Assembly (NCBI GenBank): GCA_035499415.1
Contig: DATJYV010000049.1
Location: 1 to 39,867, forward strand
Direction of reading: 5' to 3'
Length of the DNA stretch: 39,867 bases
DNA from: DATJYV01 sp035499415
Lineage (GTDB): Bacteria > Bacteroidota > Ignavibacteria > UBA10030
Below, in pieces: positions 1 through 8,508 of the stretch (position 1 is its first letter; each line of letters starts with the position of its first letter). The position numbers were made by a program, and so were the translations under genes. Below the pieces are notes generated by a model. That model made no database searches and was not told the origin of the DNA. It saw nothing but the letters and a program-made list of their open reading frames with translations.

Positions 1-1257
1 CACTCCGATTGTCGTCTGATACTCCGACGTCAGCTCGCTGTCGTGCACGGCCACGACGATGACGTATCGGCCGGCCTGGAGAAACGTCGGCTTCCATCGA
101 AGGGTGCCTTCGGGCGAAAGTGTCATGCCGACCGGTCCGAAACGGAGCGAGAACGACGTGCTGTCCCCATCAGGGTCGTCTGCTTCATACTGCAGTCGAA
201 TCTCCTGATTTTCGGCGATCGACGTTTCCCTGACGGCGCTGATGAAGACCGGGGGGCGATTGACATTAAGGACGGTTACGACTGTTACGGCGGAGGTGTC
301 GGCGAGATCGCCGTCGGACGCGACCGCCCGGAAATCGTACACTCCCGACTGGTCGAATGTCGGAGTCCAGTCGAAAATTCCCGTGCTCGAAGAAAGCTGG
401 ACCCGATTTCCGGAATCTCTGAGCGTGTAACTGAGCGTGTCTTCATCCGGGTCACGCGCCGAGTAGGCAAGACGCAGAGTCTGACCTTCATGGATCGTCG
501 TATCACGGGCAACCGCGACGAAAGCAGGCGGCCGATTGACGTTTCGGACGCGTATGCGCATGGGCCGCGAAATCGTGCGTTCGAAGCCGTCGCGTGCATC
601 GACGACGATCCGGTACTGGCCCGCATCGTCGTAGGTCGGAGTCCATTCAAAGAGTCCCGTAATGGGGTCGATGTCCGATGCCTCCGGCCCCTGGGAAATG
701 CCGAAGCGCACCGTGTCTGCGTCCAGGTCGCTGGCGATGAGCCGGTAGCGGAACGGCTGCCCTTCATCGATGATCGTATCGGGGATCAGGCGGCGGAAAG
801 TTGGAGGATGGTTACGGAACAGGTTTACACTGATGACCGGAGGAACCTCCGAAGGATCGGTCCCGCGAAATACCAACCCCGGACCGAGAGTCCGTGCCAC
901 GAACGAATCCCGTTTGGAGAGCACCACGCGGAAGTGGATCCGGTCGTTTTCGACAAAACCTTGAAGCGTCGAGATCCTTATGCCGAACTGCCGGAAATTC
1001 AGGGAGTATGGTACAGCCGTGGCCGCGATTGACGAATCCGGCCTGAGGATACGAATGAGCGCCGATGCGGGAACAGAGCCGTTCTCGATCTGGATGTTTC
1101 CTTCGATCACCATTTTCCGGACCTGGGAGTTGAGTGCCGGAAATTGGAGCACCACGAGGGCGAGCAGTGCACAAACAGACATGCCCCGGCGGGAACTCTC
1201 TGGCGATCCGTTTCTTTGCCGGCTCCCTGCGCCCGGCCGACGGAATAAAACCTTCAT
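1..1257 (-). CDS. Secreted protein with repeated Ig-like (He_PIG/cadherin-like) domains, 3' end outside window
   Basis: Open reading frame of 419 codons entering from the left edge, so the C-terminus is missing. The chosen ATG (1257-1255) gives an Arg-rich N-terminus followed by the hydrophobic stretch VCALLALVVLQF at about residues 28-39, a likely signal peptide. A second in-frame ATG at 1182 would start directly at that hydrophobic segment and is a real alternative. From about residue 125 the protein has three repeats of roughly 95 residues, each ending in a beta-rich WTPT(Y/F)-D-(A/S)-G-x-Y motif. The repeats are joined by NVNRPP linkers, as in putative Ig / cadherin-like domains of surface proteins. 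Such proteins in this phylum often end in a T9SS sorting domain, but that end lies outside the window. No enzymatic domain is visible. Role inferred: cell-surface or secreted adhesion/structural protein. Confidence 0.8.
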   Translation of the reverse strand, partial: MKVLFRRPGAGSRQRNGSPESSRRGMSVCALLALVVLQFPALNSQVRKMVIEGNIQIENGSVPASALIRILRPDSSIAATAVPYSLNFRQFGIRISTLQGFVENDRIHFRVVLSKRDSFVARTLGPGLVFRGTDPSEVPPVISVNLFRNHPPTFRRLIPDTIIDEGQPFRYRLIASDLDADTVRFGISQGPEASDIDPITGLFEWTPTYDDAGQYRIVVDARDGFERTISRPMRIRVRNVNRPPAFVAVARDTTIHEGQTLRLAYSARDPDEDTLSYTLRDSGNRVQLSSSTGIFDWTPTFDQSGVYDFRAVASDGDLADTSAVTVVTVLNVNRPPVFISAVRETSIAENQEIRLQYEADDPDGDSTSFSLRFGPVGMTLSPEGTLRWKPTFLQAGRYVIVVAVHDSELTSEYQTTIGV

Positions 1258-1517
1258 GGGGGATACCCCAACCGTTAACAATTAATCAATATGCTCCGCA
1301 AGTAGGTTGTGTTCAATGTACTGAGATTTTCACTGCGAAAGCTGTTTGAAGAGCTCCCCCATCCTTCCGTATCAGTCAGTTGTGAGACTCAGAACGCACA
1401 AGACTGCTTGACCGTTCCGCCGAGATGGGGTTGGAAGGGACGCGGGTTAGCGCTGTGTGCTTCATCCGCTCATCATATCATGACCGGGTCACAAAATCAA
1501 GTTTTGTCAGCGGGAGC

Positions 1518-3161
1518 CTATTCCCGAAATTCCCCCCAGACCTTGCGCAGCGTATCCGATATTTCTCCGACGGTTGCCCGTGCTTCCACCGCTCCGAGAA
1601 GATGCGGCATGAGGTTGTCGGATCCTTGAGCGGCCTTTGCGACGGCCTCGAGCGCCTGCATGGCGTCTGAGCCGTTGCGCTCCTTTCGCGTCCGATTCAA
1701 TCGCTCAATTTGGCGCACTCGCACGGTGTCATCGATGCGCAGGAGCGGGGGTTCTTTCTCCTCTTCTTCCTGAAATTCATTGACGCCGACGACCACCTTT
1801 TCTTTCCGCTCAATTGCCATTTGATACCGGTACGCGCTTTCCGCAATTTCGTTCTGATAGTATCCCTTTTCTATCGCCTTGACCGCACCCCCCGCATTTT
1901 CGATGGTGGAGAGATACTTCCACACACTTCGCTCGATCTCGTCCGTCAGATATTCCACATAATACGAACCGCCGAGCGGATCGACCGTATCGGCGACTCC
2001 GGTTTCGTGGGCGAGAACCTGCTGGGTGCGGAGTGCGAGCCGCGCCGAATCCTCCGCCGGGAGCGCGAGGGCCTCGTCCCGGGAATTCGTGTGCAGGGAC
2101 TGACAGCCCCCCAGGATAGCCGCAAGCGCCTGCACCGTCACCCGGACAACGTTGTTGTCGATCTGCTGAGCCGTGAGTGTTGCCCCGCCGGTCTGCGCGT
2201 GAAATCGAAGTTTCAAGCTTTCGGGGTCTTTCGCGCCGTAGGTATCGCGCATCAGCCGGGACCAGATTCTCCGCGCCGCGCGGAACTTTGCGACCTCCTC
2301 AAGAAAATTATTGTGCGCGTTGAAGAAGAACGACAGCCGGCCGGCGAAGCTGTCGACGGGAAGACCCCGCTGAATCGCCGCATCGACGTATGCCCGCGCG
2401 TTGGCAATGGTGAACGCGATTTCCTGAACCGCCGTCGCCCCCGCTTCCCTCATGTGATATCCGCTGATGGATATCGGATTCCACCGGGGCAGGTTGGAGC
2501 TTGTCCACTGAATAACATCAGTCACCAGGCGCATCGACGGCCCCGCAGGATAAATGTAGGTCCCGCGCGCTGCAAACTCCTTCAGAATATCGTTCTGCAC
2601 CGTCCCCGACAGCTTCCGAACATCCCCGCCACGGCGGCGGGCGAGCGCTACATAAAGACTGAGAAGGATCGGCGCGGTCGCGTTTATCGTCATCGAAGTC
2701 GTGACCTTTTCGAGGTCGATGCCGTCGAAGAGCACTTCCATATCATCCAACGAGTTTATCGCCACGCCCACCTTGCCGACTTCTCCTTCCGCCACCGGAT
2801 GGTCGGAGTCGTATCCCATCTGCGTTGGCAGGTCGAATGCGACCGAGAGCCCCGTCGTACCGTAGGCGATCAGATAGCGGTAGCGGTGGTTGGACTCCTC
2901 CGCGGTGCCGAAGCCGGCGTACTGCCTCATCGTCCAAAATTTATTCCTGTACATGACAGGATGTATTCCCCGGACAAAAGGAAACTCTCCGGGAAAACCA
3001 AGGCGCTCTTCGTACGAGCTCTCAACCGGCAGATAGAAACGATCCACCGGAATACCTGAATCTGTTTTGAACTCCGCGCTCCGCTCCTTTGCTTTTGCAA
3101 GGGCCGGCCGGAGCACATCCCGTTCCCAACGTTCTTTTGTTTCGCCCAGATTATTGTGCAT
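1518..3161 (-). CDS. Methylmalonyl-CoA mutase, large (substrate-binding) subunit, without B12 domain
   Basis: This 547-residue protein matches the TIM-barrel catalytic part of the acyl-CoA mutase family, which interconverts methylmalonyl-CoA and succinyl-CoA using adenosylcobalamin. Visible motifs are RQYAGFGTAEESN (Tyr81), SVAFDLPTQMG, the AARGTY segment whose Arg lies 36 residues before the catalytic Tyr-His, and ISGYHMREAG. Keeping Tyr81 and that Arg (equivalents of Tyr89 and Arg207 of the Propionibacterium enzyme) favours methylmalonyl-CoA over isobutyryl-CoA. The protein stops where a B12-binding domain would begin, as in two-subunit mutases. The small subunit is not in the window. The ATG at 3161 has a GGTGAG just upstream and lies 30 bases after comEC, so co-transcription is likely. 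The Glu-rich segment near residues 465-475 precedes the C-terminal helical end. Confidence 0.93.
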   Translation of the reverse strand: MHNNLGETKERWERDVLRPALAKAKERSAEFKTDSGIPVDRFYLPVESSYEERLGFPGEFPFVRGIHPVMYRNKFWTMRQYAGFGTAEESNHRYRYLIAYGTTGLSVAFDLPTQMGYDSDHPVAEGEVGKVGVAINSLDDMEVLFDGIDLEKVTTSMTINATAPILLSLYVALARRRGGDVRKLSGTVQNDILKEFAARGTYIYPAGPSMRLVTDVIQWTSSNLPRWNPISISGYHMREAGATAVQEIAFTIANARAYVDAAIQRGLPVDSFAGRLSFFFNAHNNFLEEVAKFRAARRIWSRLMRDTYGAKDPESLKLRFHAQTGGATLTAQQIDNNVVRVTVQALAAILGGCQSLHTNSRDEALALPAEDSARLALRTQQVLAHETGVADTVDPLGGSYYVEYLTDEIERSVWKYLSTIENAGGAVKAIEKGYYQNEIAESAYRYQMAIERKEKVVVGVNEFQEEEEKEPPLLRIDDTVRVRQIERLNRTRKERNGSDAMQALEAVAKAAQGSDNLMPHLLGAVEARATVGEISDTLRKVWGEFRE

Positions 3162-3191
3162 GGCTCACCACATGGTGGATGATGTTCTGCG

Positions 3192-5600
3192 TCATTCGCT
3201 TTTCCGCCAGTCGACCTCATTCCAGCGGTTGCCGTCGCTCTCAAACATGACGGCGCCGGTTTCATCGGTCCGAAATACCTTGCACCCGAAGGAACGGATG
3301 CGCTCCAGGACCTGAAGCGAGGGATGATGAAATTTGTTCCGCGCGCCGACGGAAACGACCGCCCAGCGGGGCCTGACGACTCGAAGGAAATCCTCGCTCG
3401 AGCTTGTCTTGCTCCCATGATGCCCGGCCTTCAGAAGCTCGGAAGAGAGAAATCCGCCGTAGCGCCGGATCATTTTTGCCTCCGCCGGGAGTTCGCTGTC
3501 CCCGGCAAGGAGAAGGGAAGTTTTTCCGTAGACGATTTTCAGAACGAGCGACTCGTTGTTGAGGTTCGTCGCCGCGTCCGAGGGCATGAACGGATGTACC
3601 GCATAAATGCGCACGGAAGGGTCGATGACGATTGTCTCCCCGGCTCCCTTCCGAACAACCGGGACCTCCAGGTGCCGCGCCAGTTCGATCATTTCCTGCT
3701 CCAGATGGGAATGAAAGACGGTGTCGGCTTCGAGCAATGTACGCACCGAAACGTGGGAGAGCAAATACGGAAATCCGCCGATGTGGTCGCTGTGGCCGTG
3801 CGAGACGACGACCGCATCCATCGTCCCGAATCCGCATCGCTGGAAGAAGGGAACGAGGATCCGCTCACCGCTGTCGTAGCCGACCGAGCGCGGACCGGCA
3901 TCCACCAACATTTTCCTGCCGTTCGGGAATTCGAGAAAGATCGAGTCCCCCTGCCCCACGTCGAATACCGTCACTCGGAACGGACTTTTCCGATTTCCGG
4001 CCATCGTGAAGATCAGGAAGCAATCGGCCGCGATGAGCAGGGAGATGAGGAACCTCCTGGCAGCGCGGGGAGTCCGAATGTTGAACGCCCAGATGACGGC
4101 GACGTAGTAGACGAGGGGATACGTGACTCCGATGCGGGGAACATTGATATACGCGAACGGAAGTGCCGCGGCATAGCGGACAAAACGGAGCAAAAACCAG
4201 ATCAGAAAATCATTGGCAGCAACGAACGTCCCGGTGATCCAGCCGCTCAACGGAAGGAAGAACGCCTCGGCGGCGCCGATGAACGTATTCAGCCCGCTCA
4301 TCGGAACGACAAGAATGTTGGCCAGAAGCGAAACAAAGGACATCTTCCCAAAATAGTAGGCGGTGAACGGGATGGTGCCGATCTGTGCCGCCAGGGACAC
4401 GGTGAAAAGCTTTTCGGCGTTTTCGAGAAGCGACGTCAGGGGAGTATCGGACTTGGTACGCACGATCAATACTTCCAGCTTCGGATAGAAGTAGATGATC
4501 GAGAGGACGGCGGCATACGAAAGGAGGAAGCCCGGATCCCAAAGCGTTTCAGGGTCGACAAGAAGCAGGACCAGGGCTGAGACGCTGATCGAATTGTAAA
4601 CATCGGCGTTCCGCCCGAGACGGCTGCCCATCAGGAGGACGATCGCCATGATCGTCGCGCGGACAACGGAAGCGCTCGAGCCGGTCAGAATCATGTACAC
4701 GATTAATCCGATGATAACCAGCGACGAGGCGGCCTTTCTTGGCACACGCAGCAGTCCGAGCGTCGAAGAGATGATCATGATCACGAACGCAACGTTCGAG
4801 CCCGAAACCGCCAGAATATGGACGGTTCCCGTGTTGAGAAACGCTTCCTTGATTTCTGCGGAGATGTCGGCCCGATATCCGAGGACGATTCCTTTGAGGA
4901 AGGCGGCATGGTCGTGTCCGTGGAGCCGGTCGAACACGGCATAGGAGCCCGCACGCCATTTGGATACCAAACGCTCGAATCTGTTTCCCGGCGGGGATCT
5001 CGAAACAAGCAGATTCGAAAAGGAAGAGACGCTGATGATTCCCTGGATGTCGTTCATTTCCAGATATCGGCCGTAGTCGAATTCCCCCGGGTTCCGCGGA
5101 ATCGGCATCGGTTCCAGTTGTCCCGCACAGCGCATTTCCAACCCATCGACGATGCCCGCCCCGCCCGTCGTCCCGCGTTCCGCTCGTACGACTATCAGGA
5201 ATCTTTTGTCACAGACCCTTTTGACGCTGTCCCGAGCGATCCAGCCGGCATGGAGCGCAAAAACGAACCTCTTCCCCTGTGCGGTCGGCTCGCTGTCGAC
5301 CATGCCGGCAGCAACGACCGCTTCGCCTGCTCTCCGGGGCGCCTCGACAGTGCTGTCCAATCGATCCATGCGATACGATTCCAGCGCGAGGCCGAGCGCA
5401 AGCACGGCAATCTGTAAGACGACATCCCCGAAATCAGTTCGATGGATTTTTCGAAATAGCAGGACCAGCCCTATCGCCGCGGAAAGTACCAGGAATGGGG
5501 CGACGGGGGCAACGTGCATCGTTTTCGCAGAAACGATGCCGAGAATCAGGAGGAGGGTAAACCGGAGCGCCGGTCTTCGATTTAGACCGGCTTCATTCAC
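3192..5600 (-). CDS. comEC: ComEC/Rec2-family DNA internalisation protein
   Basis: 802-residue polytopic inner-membrane protein of the ComEC/Rec2 family, which forms the channel for single-stranded DNA uptake in natural transformation. In order: two or more N-terminal membrane segments, a soluble DUF4131-like OB region (about 75-210), a competence domain with many membrane helices (about 220-530), and a C-terminal metallo-beta-lactamase-like domain (about 545-802). The last has VFDVGQGDS, a SHGHSDHIGG metal motif near 600-606, AGD near 701 and AGHHGS near 727. The open frame continues upstream, but that part overlaps the preceding gene. The GTG at 5600 overlaps that gene's TGA (GTGA, 4 bases) and follows GGGAG, so I take it as the start. 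Length is normal for full three-domain ComEC. No other competence gene is in the window. Confidence 0.93.
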   Translation of the reverse strand: MNEAGLNRRPALRFTLLLILGIVSAKTMHVAPVAPFLVLSAAIGLVLLFRKIHRTDFGDVVLQIAVLALGLALESYRMDRLDSTVEAPRRAGEAVVAAGMVDSEPTAQGKRFVFALHAGWIARDSVKRVCDKRFLIVVRAERGTTGGAGIVDGLEMRCAGQLEPMPIPRNPGEFDYGRYLEMNDIQGIISVSSFSNLLVSRSPPGNRFERLVSKWRAGSYAVFDRLHGHDHAAFLKGIVLGYRADISAEIKEAFLNTGTVHILAVSGSNVAFVIMIISSTLGLLRVPRKAASSLVIIGLIVYMILTGSSASVVRATIMAIVLLMGSRLGRNADVYNSISVSALVLLLVDPETLWDPGFLLSYAAVLSIIYFYPKLEVLIVRTKSDTPLTSLLENAEKLFTVSLAAQIGTIPFTAYYFGKMSFVSLLANILVVPMSGLNTFIGAAEAFFLPLSGWITGTFVAANDFLIWFLLRFVRYAAALPFAYINVPRIGVTYPLVYYVAVIWAFNIRTPRAARRFLISLLIAADCFLIFTMAGNRKSPFRVTVFDVGQGDSIFLEFPNGRKMLVDAGPRSVGYDSGERILVPFFQRCGFGTMDAVVVSHGHSDHIGGFPYLLSHVSVRTLLEADTVFHSHLEQEMIELARHLEVPVVRKGAGETIVIDPSVRIYAVHPFMPSDAATNLNNESLVLKIVYGKTSLLLAGDSELPAEAKMIRRYGGFLSSELLKAGHHGSKTSSSEDFLRVVRPRWAVVSVGARNKFHHPSLQVLERIRSFGCKVFRTDETGAVMFESDGNRWNEVDWRKSE

Positions 5601-6508
5601 GGGCTCCCGAGCATTCGAACGACCGTCGGCGTGATTTGGATGAGGGAATGGATCGTGTGAGCGAATTTTTTCCTGCCGCTGCCGAGGATCATGCACGGAA
5701 CCGGATTGCGCGTGTGCGTTTTGGTTGAGAGGTCCTCGATGTTGCCGTGGTCGCTTACCATGACGAAGAGGGAATTGTCGAAGTCGAATCGCTCGAAGAA
5801 TCCTCCAAGAAATTCGTCGAGGAGTTCGAGGACGTTGACTGCAAAATCCATTTTCTGGCTGTGCCCCGCGTGGTCGGTGAGCCAGTATTCGAACAGAGTG
5901 AAATCGTGCCGTGCGGCAATGGACCAGAGATGATGCCCGGCTTCTCGGGCGCTGATCGGCTTCACCGCAGGATGCCCGAGCTCGCCCCACCGCGAACGAA
6001 TGAGGTCGGCCGAGACCGCTTCATTCCGCAACAAATCCTCCGACCGCAGGAGAGGCACCCCGGCGAGCTTGCATGAAAGTGTCGTCACGCTCAATCTTCT
6101 TGTACCCGATTCGGTGTACTCAAAAAAACGGGAGGGGAACGCGTTCGCAAAGACGACGGACCTTCCCTTTCTCTGGAGCCGGCGAAATATATTTCGTTCC
6201 GTGATCATCGTCCTGAGGGAGGTCGGGGGAAAAGGTCCGAAGTGACGGCCGAACACCCGCGCCGCATTGGTCCCCGTGAAAATCGTCGTCTGGCCGGTTC
6301 CGCTCTGGGGGAGTCCGGGCATTCTCAGAGTGGCATCTGCAGGGACGATCTCGAGGCGCGGACTCGAGATCCTTCGGTCGTGATGATGGGGAATTCTGCC
6401 GCCCGTCGCCCCGCGAAGCCATGGAAGCTCGGCTCGAAAAAACGGATTGACAGCCGCATCGGCTGCGCCGATCCCGACACCGTCAACAAAGAGGAGGATG
6501 ACTCTCAT
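5597..6508 (-). CDS. Alkaline-phosphatase-superfamily metalloenzyme (phosphoglycerate mutase/phosphopentomutase-like)
   Basis: 303-residue protein with the core of the alkaline phosphatase superfamily that includes cofactor-independent phosphoglycerate mutase and phosphopentomutase. FVDGVGIG carries the first metal Asp (Asp9), PQSGTGQTT the likely phospho-acceptor (Ser69 or a following Thr), DHAGH (212-216) and SDHGN (252-256) further metal ligands, and His265 lies in a THTRNP motif. It is much shorter than true GpmI (about 510 residues) and lacks the inserted transferase domain, so it should not be called phosphoglycerate mutase. The substrate is unknown; a small phosphorylated or sulfated compound is plausible. 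It overlaps comEC by four bases and lies 28 bases downstream of dtd. Confidence 0.82.
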   Translation of the reverse strand: MRVILLFVDGVGIGAADAAVNPFFRAELPWLRGATGGRIPHHHDRRISSPRLEIVPADATLRMPGLPQSGTGQTTIFTGTNAARVFGRHFGPFPPTSLRTMITERNIFRRLQRKGRSVVFANAFPSRFFEYTESGTRRLSVTTLSCKLAGVPLLRSEDLLRNEAVSADLIRSRWGELGHPAVKPISAREAGHHLWSIAARHDFTLFEYWLTDHAGHSQKMDFAVNVLELLDEFLGGFFERFDFDNSLFVMVSDHGNIEDLSTKTHTRNPVPCMILGSGRKKFAHTIHSLIQITPTVVRMLGSP

Positions 6509-6536
6509 CGGGTATCGACAGCAAGGGGAGGGAAAT

Positions 6537-6983
6537 TTACGGCGTGTTGAGGATCAGCGTGACGGGGCCGTCATTCACCAGGGCAATGTCCATCATCGAA
6601 CGAAAGACTCCCGTCGAAATCTTGTCCGGCCCGGCGATTCTTTTCATCTCCTCGACGAAGGACCCGTACAACTGTTCCGCCATTCCCGCCTCCGCGGCTT
6701 CGTGGTAGCTCGGCCGATTCCCCTTGCTCGCGTCACCGTAAAGCGTGAACTCGGAGACCACCATCGCCGACCCTTGAACGTCGACCAGCGATAGATTCAT
6801 CTTCCCCGACCCGTCGTCAAATATCCTCATTGCCGCGATCTTCTGCGCGAGCGTCGTGGCAGCGGCCTTCGTATCCTCCCTCCCAATACCAAGCAGGACC
6901 AGAATTCCGGGGCCGATACCGCTGTGCGGCTTTCCGGCAATTGTGACGGAGCATTCTCTTACACGCTGAACGACTGCTCGCAT
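6537..6983 (-). CDS. dtd: D-aminoacyl-tRNA deacylase
   Basis: 148-residue DTD-fold protein that removes D-amino acids (and glycine mischarged on tRNA-Ala) from tRNA in the cytoplasm. The ATG at 6983 gives the family's typical start MRAVVQRV; the longer open frame upstream would overlap prmC. The Gly-cisPro motif that enforces chirality is present as NDGPVT near the C-terminus, along with GKMNLS and the RPS segment. The second signature, normally SQFTL, reads SEFTL here, a Gln-to-Glu change beside the active site. Length and all other features are ordinary. It sits 50 bases downstream of prmC in the same direction. Confidence 0.95.
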   Translation of the reverse strand: MRAVVQRVRECSVTIAGKPHSGIGPGILVLLGIGREDTKAAATTLAQKIAAMRIFDDGSGKMNLSLVDVQGSAMVVSEFTLYGDASKGNRPSYHEAAEAGMAEQLYGSFVEEMKRIAGPDKISTGVFRSMMDIALVNDGPVTLILNTP

Positions 6984-7033
6984 GCCGGCGTCATCTATGG
7001 GAAAAGCGACACGAACCCCGGGAGGATGGGGGA

Positions 7034-7951
7034 TTAATTCGAGGCGATGGTTCCCCGGGACTTCGAGGAGCACGTTCCGGAAACAACCCGTGGGATATCC
7101 TGGAGGTCCTGAAAGATCTCAATATCTGTGAAACCTGAATCGTTCATCATGGCGGCGACCGCTTCGGCCCGGCCAAACCCGACTTCGAAGAGCAACACCC
7201 CCTCGTGCCTGAGCAGGTACGGTGCAAGCTCGACGATCCGTCGATAGAACTCGAATCCATCATTGCCGTCGGTCAGCGCTCCTGTCGGCTCAAAGCGTCT
7301 CACCTCCGACTGGAGCTGTTCCCATTCATCCCGCGGGATGTAGGGGGGATTGCTCACGAGGACGTCGAACCGCTTCAGCAGGAGTTGATCCACGGGTTCG
7401 AAAACATCCATGAGATGGAAGGCAATTTTTCCTTCCACGCCGTGACGCGTCGCGTTGGACCGTGCCAGCTCAAGCGCCTCCGCGCTGTTATCTATGGTTG
7501 CAATCGACACGTCACGCACAAACTTCGCAAGCGAGACGGCGATGTTGCCGGTCCCCGTTCCGATTTCGATGACGGAAACTGGATGCCTGCCGTCGAATTG
7601 ATTGCAGCAGATCATCGTCTGCTCAACGAGGGTTTCCGTCTCCGGCCGGGGGATTAACCCCCTGCGGTCGACCGCAAAAGAGAGTCCCATGAAGCTCGTC
7701 GTTCCGATAATGTACTGGACCGGCTCCCGATTGAGCCGACGTTCGAAAAGCGACCGAAACTTCTTGAGCTCATCCCGCGAAACAGGTTTGTCCGATTGTG
7801 TGTAAAGCTGGATTCGCTGCCAGCCGAGGGCGTGCGCAAGAAGGAGCTCGACGTGAAGACGCGCTTCGTCAAATCCCTTCTTCTCCAGGTGGTCGATCGC
7901 GAACCGCATGAGGTCGCGAACCGTTCGGATCTTCGGAGTCTCCTGGAACAT
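7034..7951 (-). CDS. prmC: Release factor glutamine methyltransferase PrmC (HemK)
   Basis: 305-residue S-adenosylmethionine-dependent methyltransferase that modifies the Gln of the GGQ loop in peptide release factors RF1 and RF2. A helical N-terminal domain (about 10-90) is followed by a Rossmann methyltransferase domain with EIGTGTGNIA (129-138) for cofactor binding and the diagnostic NPPYIP (201-206). The chosen ATG at 7951 gives MFQETPKIRTV. Upstream in-frame codons would overlap the neighbouring gene, whose stop is at 7956. The usual partner prfA is not in the window. Probably co-transcribed with dtd. Confidence 0.95.
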   Translation of the reverse strand: MFQETPKIRTVRDLMRFAIDHLEKKGFDEARLHVELLLAHALGWQRIQLYTQSDKPVSRDELKKFRSLFERRLNREPVQYIIGTTSFMGLSFAVDRRGLIPRPETETLVEQTMICCNQFDGRHPVSVIEIGTGTGNIAVSLAKFVRDVSIATIDNSAEALELARSNATRHGVEGKIAFHLMDVFEPVDQLLLKRFDVLVSNPPYIPRDEWEQLQSEVRRFEPTGALTDGNDGFEFYRRIVELAPYLLRHEGVLLFEVGFGRAEAVAAMMNDSGFTDIEIFQDLQDIPRVVSGTCSSKSRGTIASN

Positions 7952-7955
7952 CCTA

Positions 7956-8450
7956 TCACTTTCGCGTATGGTTAGCTTTCCCTGCTTTGAACGAACGCTT
8001 CCCCCGCCGAGCGCGCCCTCCGTTCCCATTCTGTCGATTTGTTTTCGACGTGTGGATCCGGCCGGCCGTTGTCCGCGACGCCGAAACGCTGATCCCTCGC
8101 ACAATGCTCGGCGTCGATTCTTCCACCTCCGCCGCTTCGTCCGTCCGGAGCCGGAAGCGTCGCAGCTTCACCCGGTCTTCGCCGCCGAACCCGAGCTGAA
8201 TGCCTTCCCCTCCGTCCTCCGATTCAATCCCCTCATCGACGTCACGCCGCTGAGATGTCGCGTCCTCCGACACGAGGTCGAATCGGTCGTCGGCCTCGAG
8301 CATGGCGGTGAAATCGACCAGCGACGCAGTTTCGAAGCGCTGCTCGCGCGCACGTTTGCACACCTCCCCCCAAATTTCTTTGACCGCCACGATGACATGC
8401 CCCCGCGTGGCGAGAATGCGTTCAGCTTCGTTGAGGCTTTTTTCGTACAC
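7956..8450 (-). CDS. Small protein with possible N-terminal winged-helix domain and basic tail
   Basis: 164 residues starting at GTG 8450, preceded by AGGAAG at good spacing. I do not recognise the family with confidence. Residues 1-62 look like a compact helical domain (SLNEAERILATRG, then VKEIWGEVCKRA and LVDFTAMLEADDRFDLV), reminiscent of HARE-HTH / RNA polymerase delta-type winged helices; this is a resemblance by eye. The middle is acidic and Gly-rich. The last 40 residues are strongly basic and low in complexity (NRQNGNGGRARRGKRSFKAGK), suited to nucleic-acid or ribosome contact. It ends 4 bases before prmC starts, so the two are surely translated from one message. Confidence 0.6.
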   Translation of the reverse strand: MYEKSLNEAERILATRGHVIVAVKEIWGEVCKRAREQRFETASLVDFTAMLEADDRFDLVSEDATSQRRDVDEGIESEDGGEGIQLGFGGEDRVKLRRFRLRTDEAAEVEESTPSIVRGISVSASRTTAGRIHTSKTNRQNGNGGRARRGKRSFKAGKANHTRK

Positions 8451-8508
8451 GAATTGTCTTCCTGCGTCGACGCGAACGGGGAAAATTTATCGTCCGAGGA
8501 ATGTAGAA

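Noticed and set aside
43..1032. Plus-strand open frame at the left edge
   Set aside because: The minus-strand frame is open from 1257 through the edge and gives a signal peptide and repeated Ig-like domains with NVNRPP linkers; the plus frame gives nothing recognisable.
5601..5990. N-terminal extension of ComEC
   Set aside because: It lies within the metalloenzyme gene, reads as Arg/Pro-rich low-complexity sequence, and the GTG at 5600 has a ribosome binding site and start-stop overlap.
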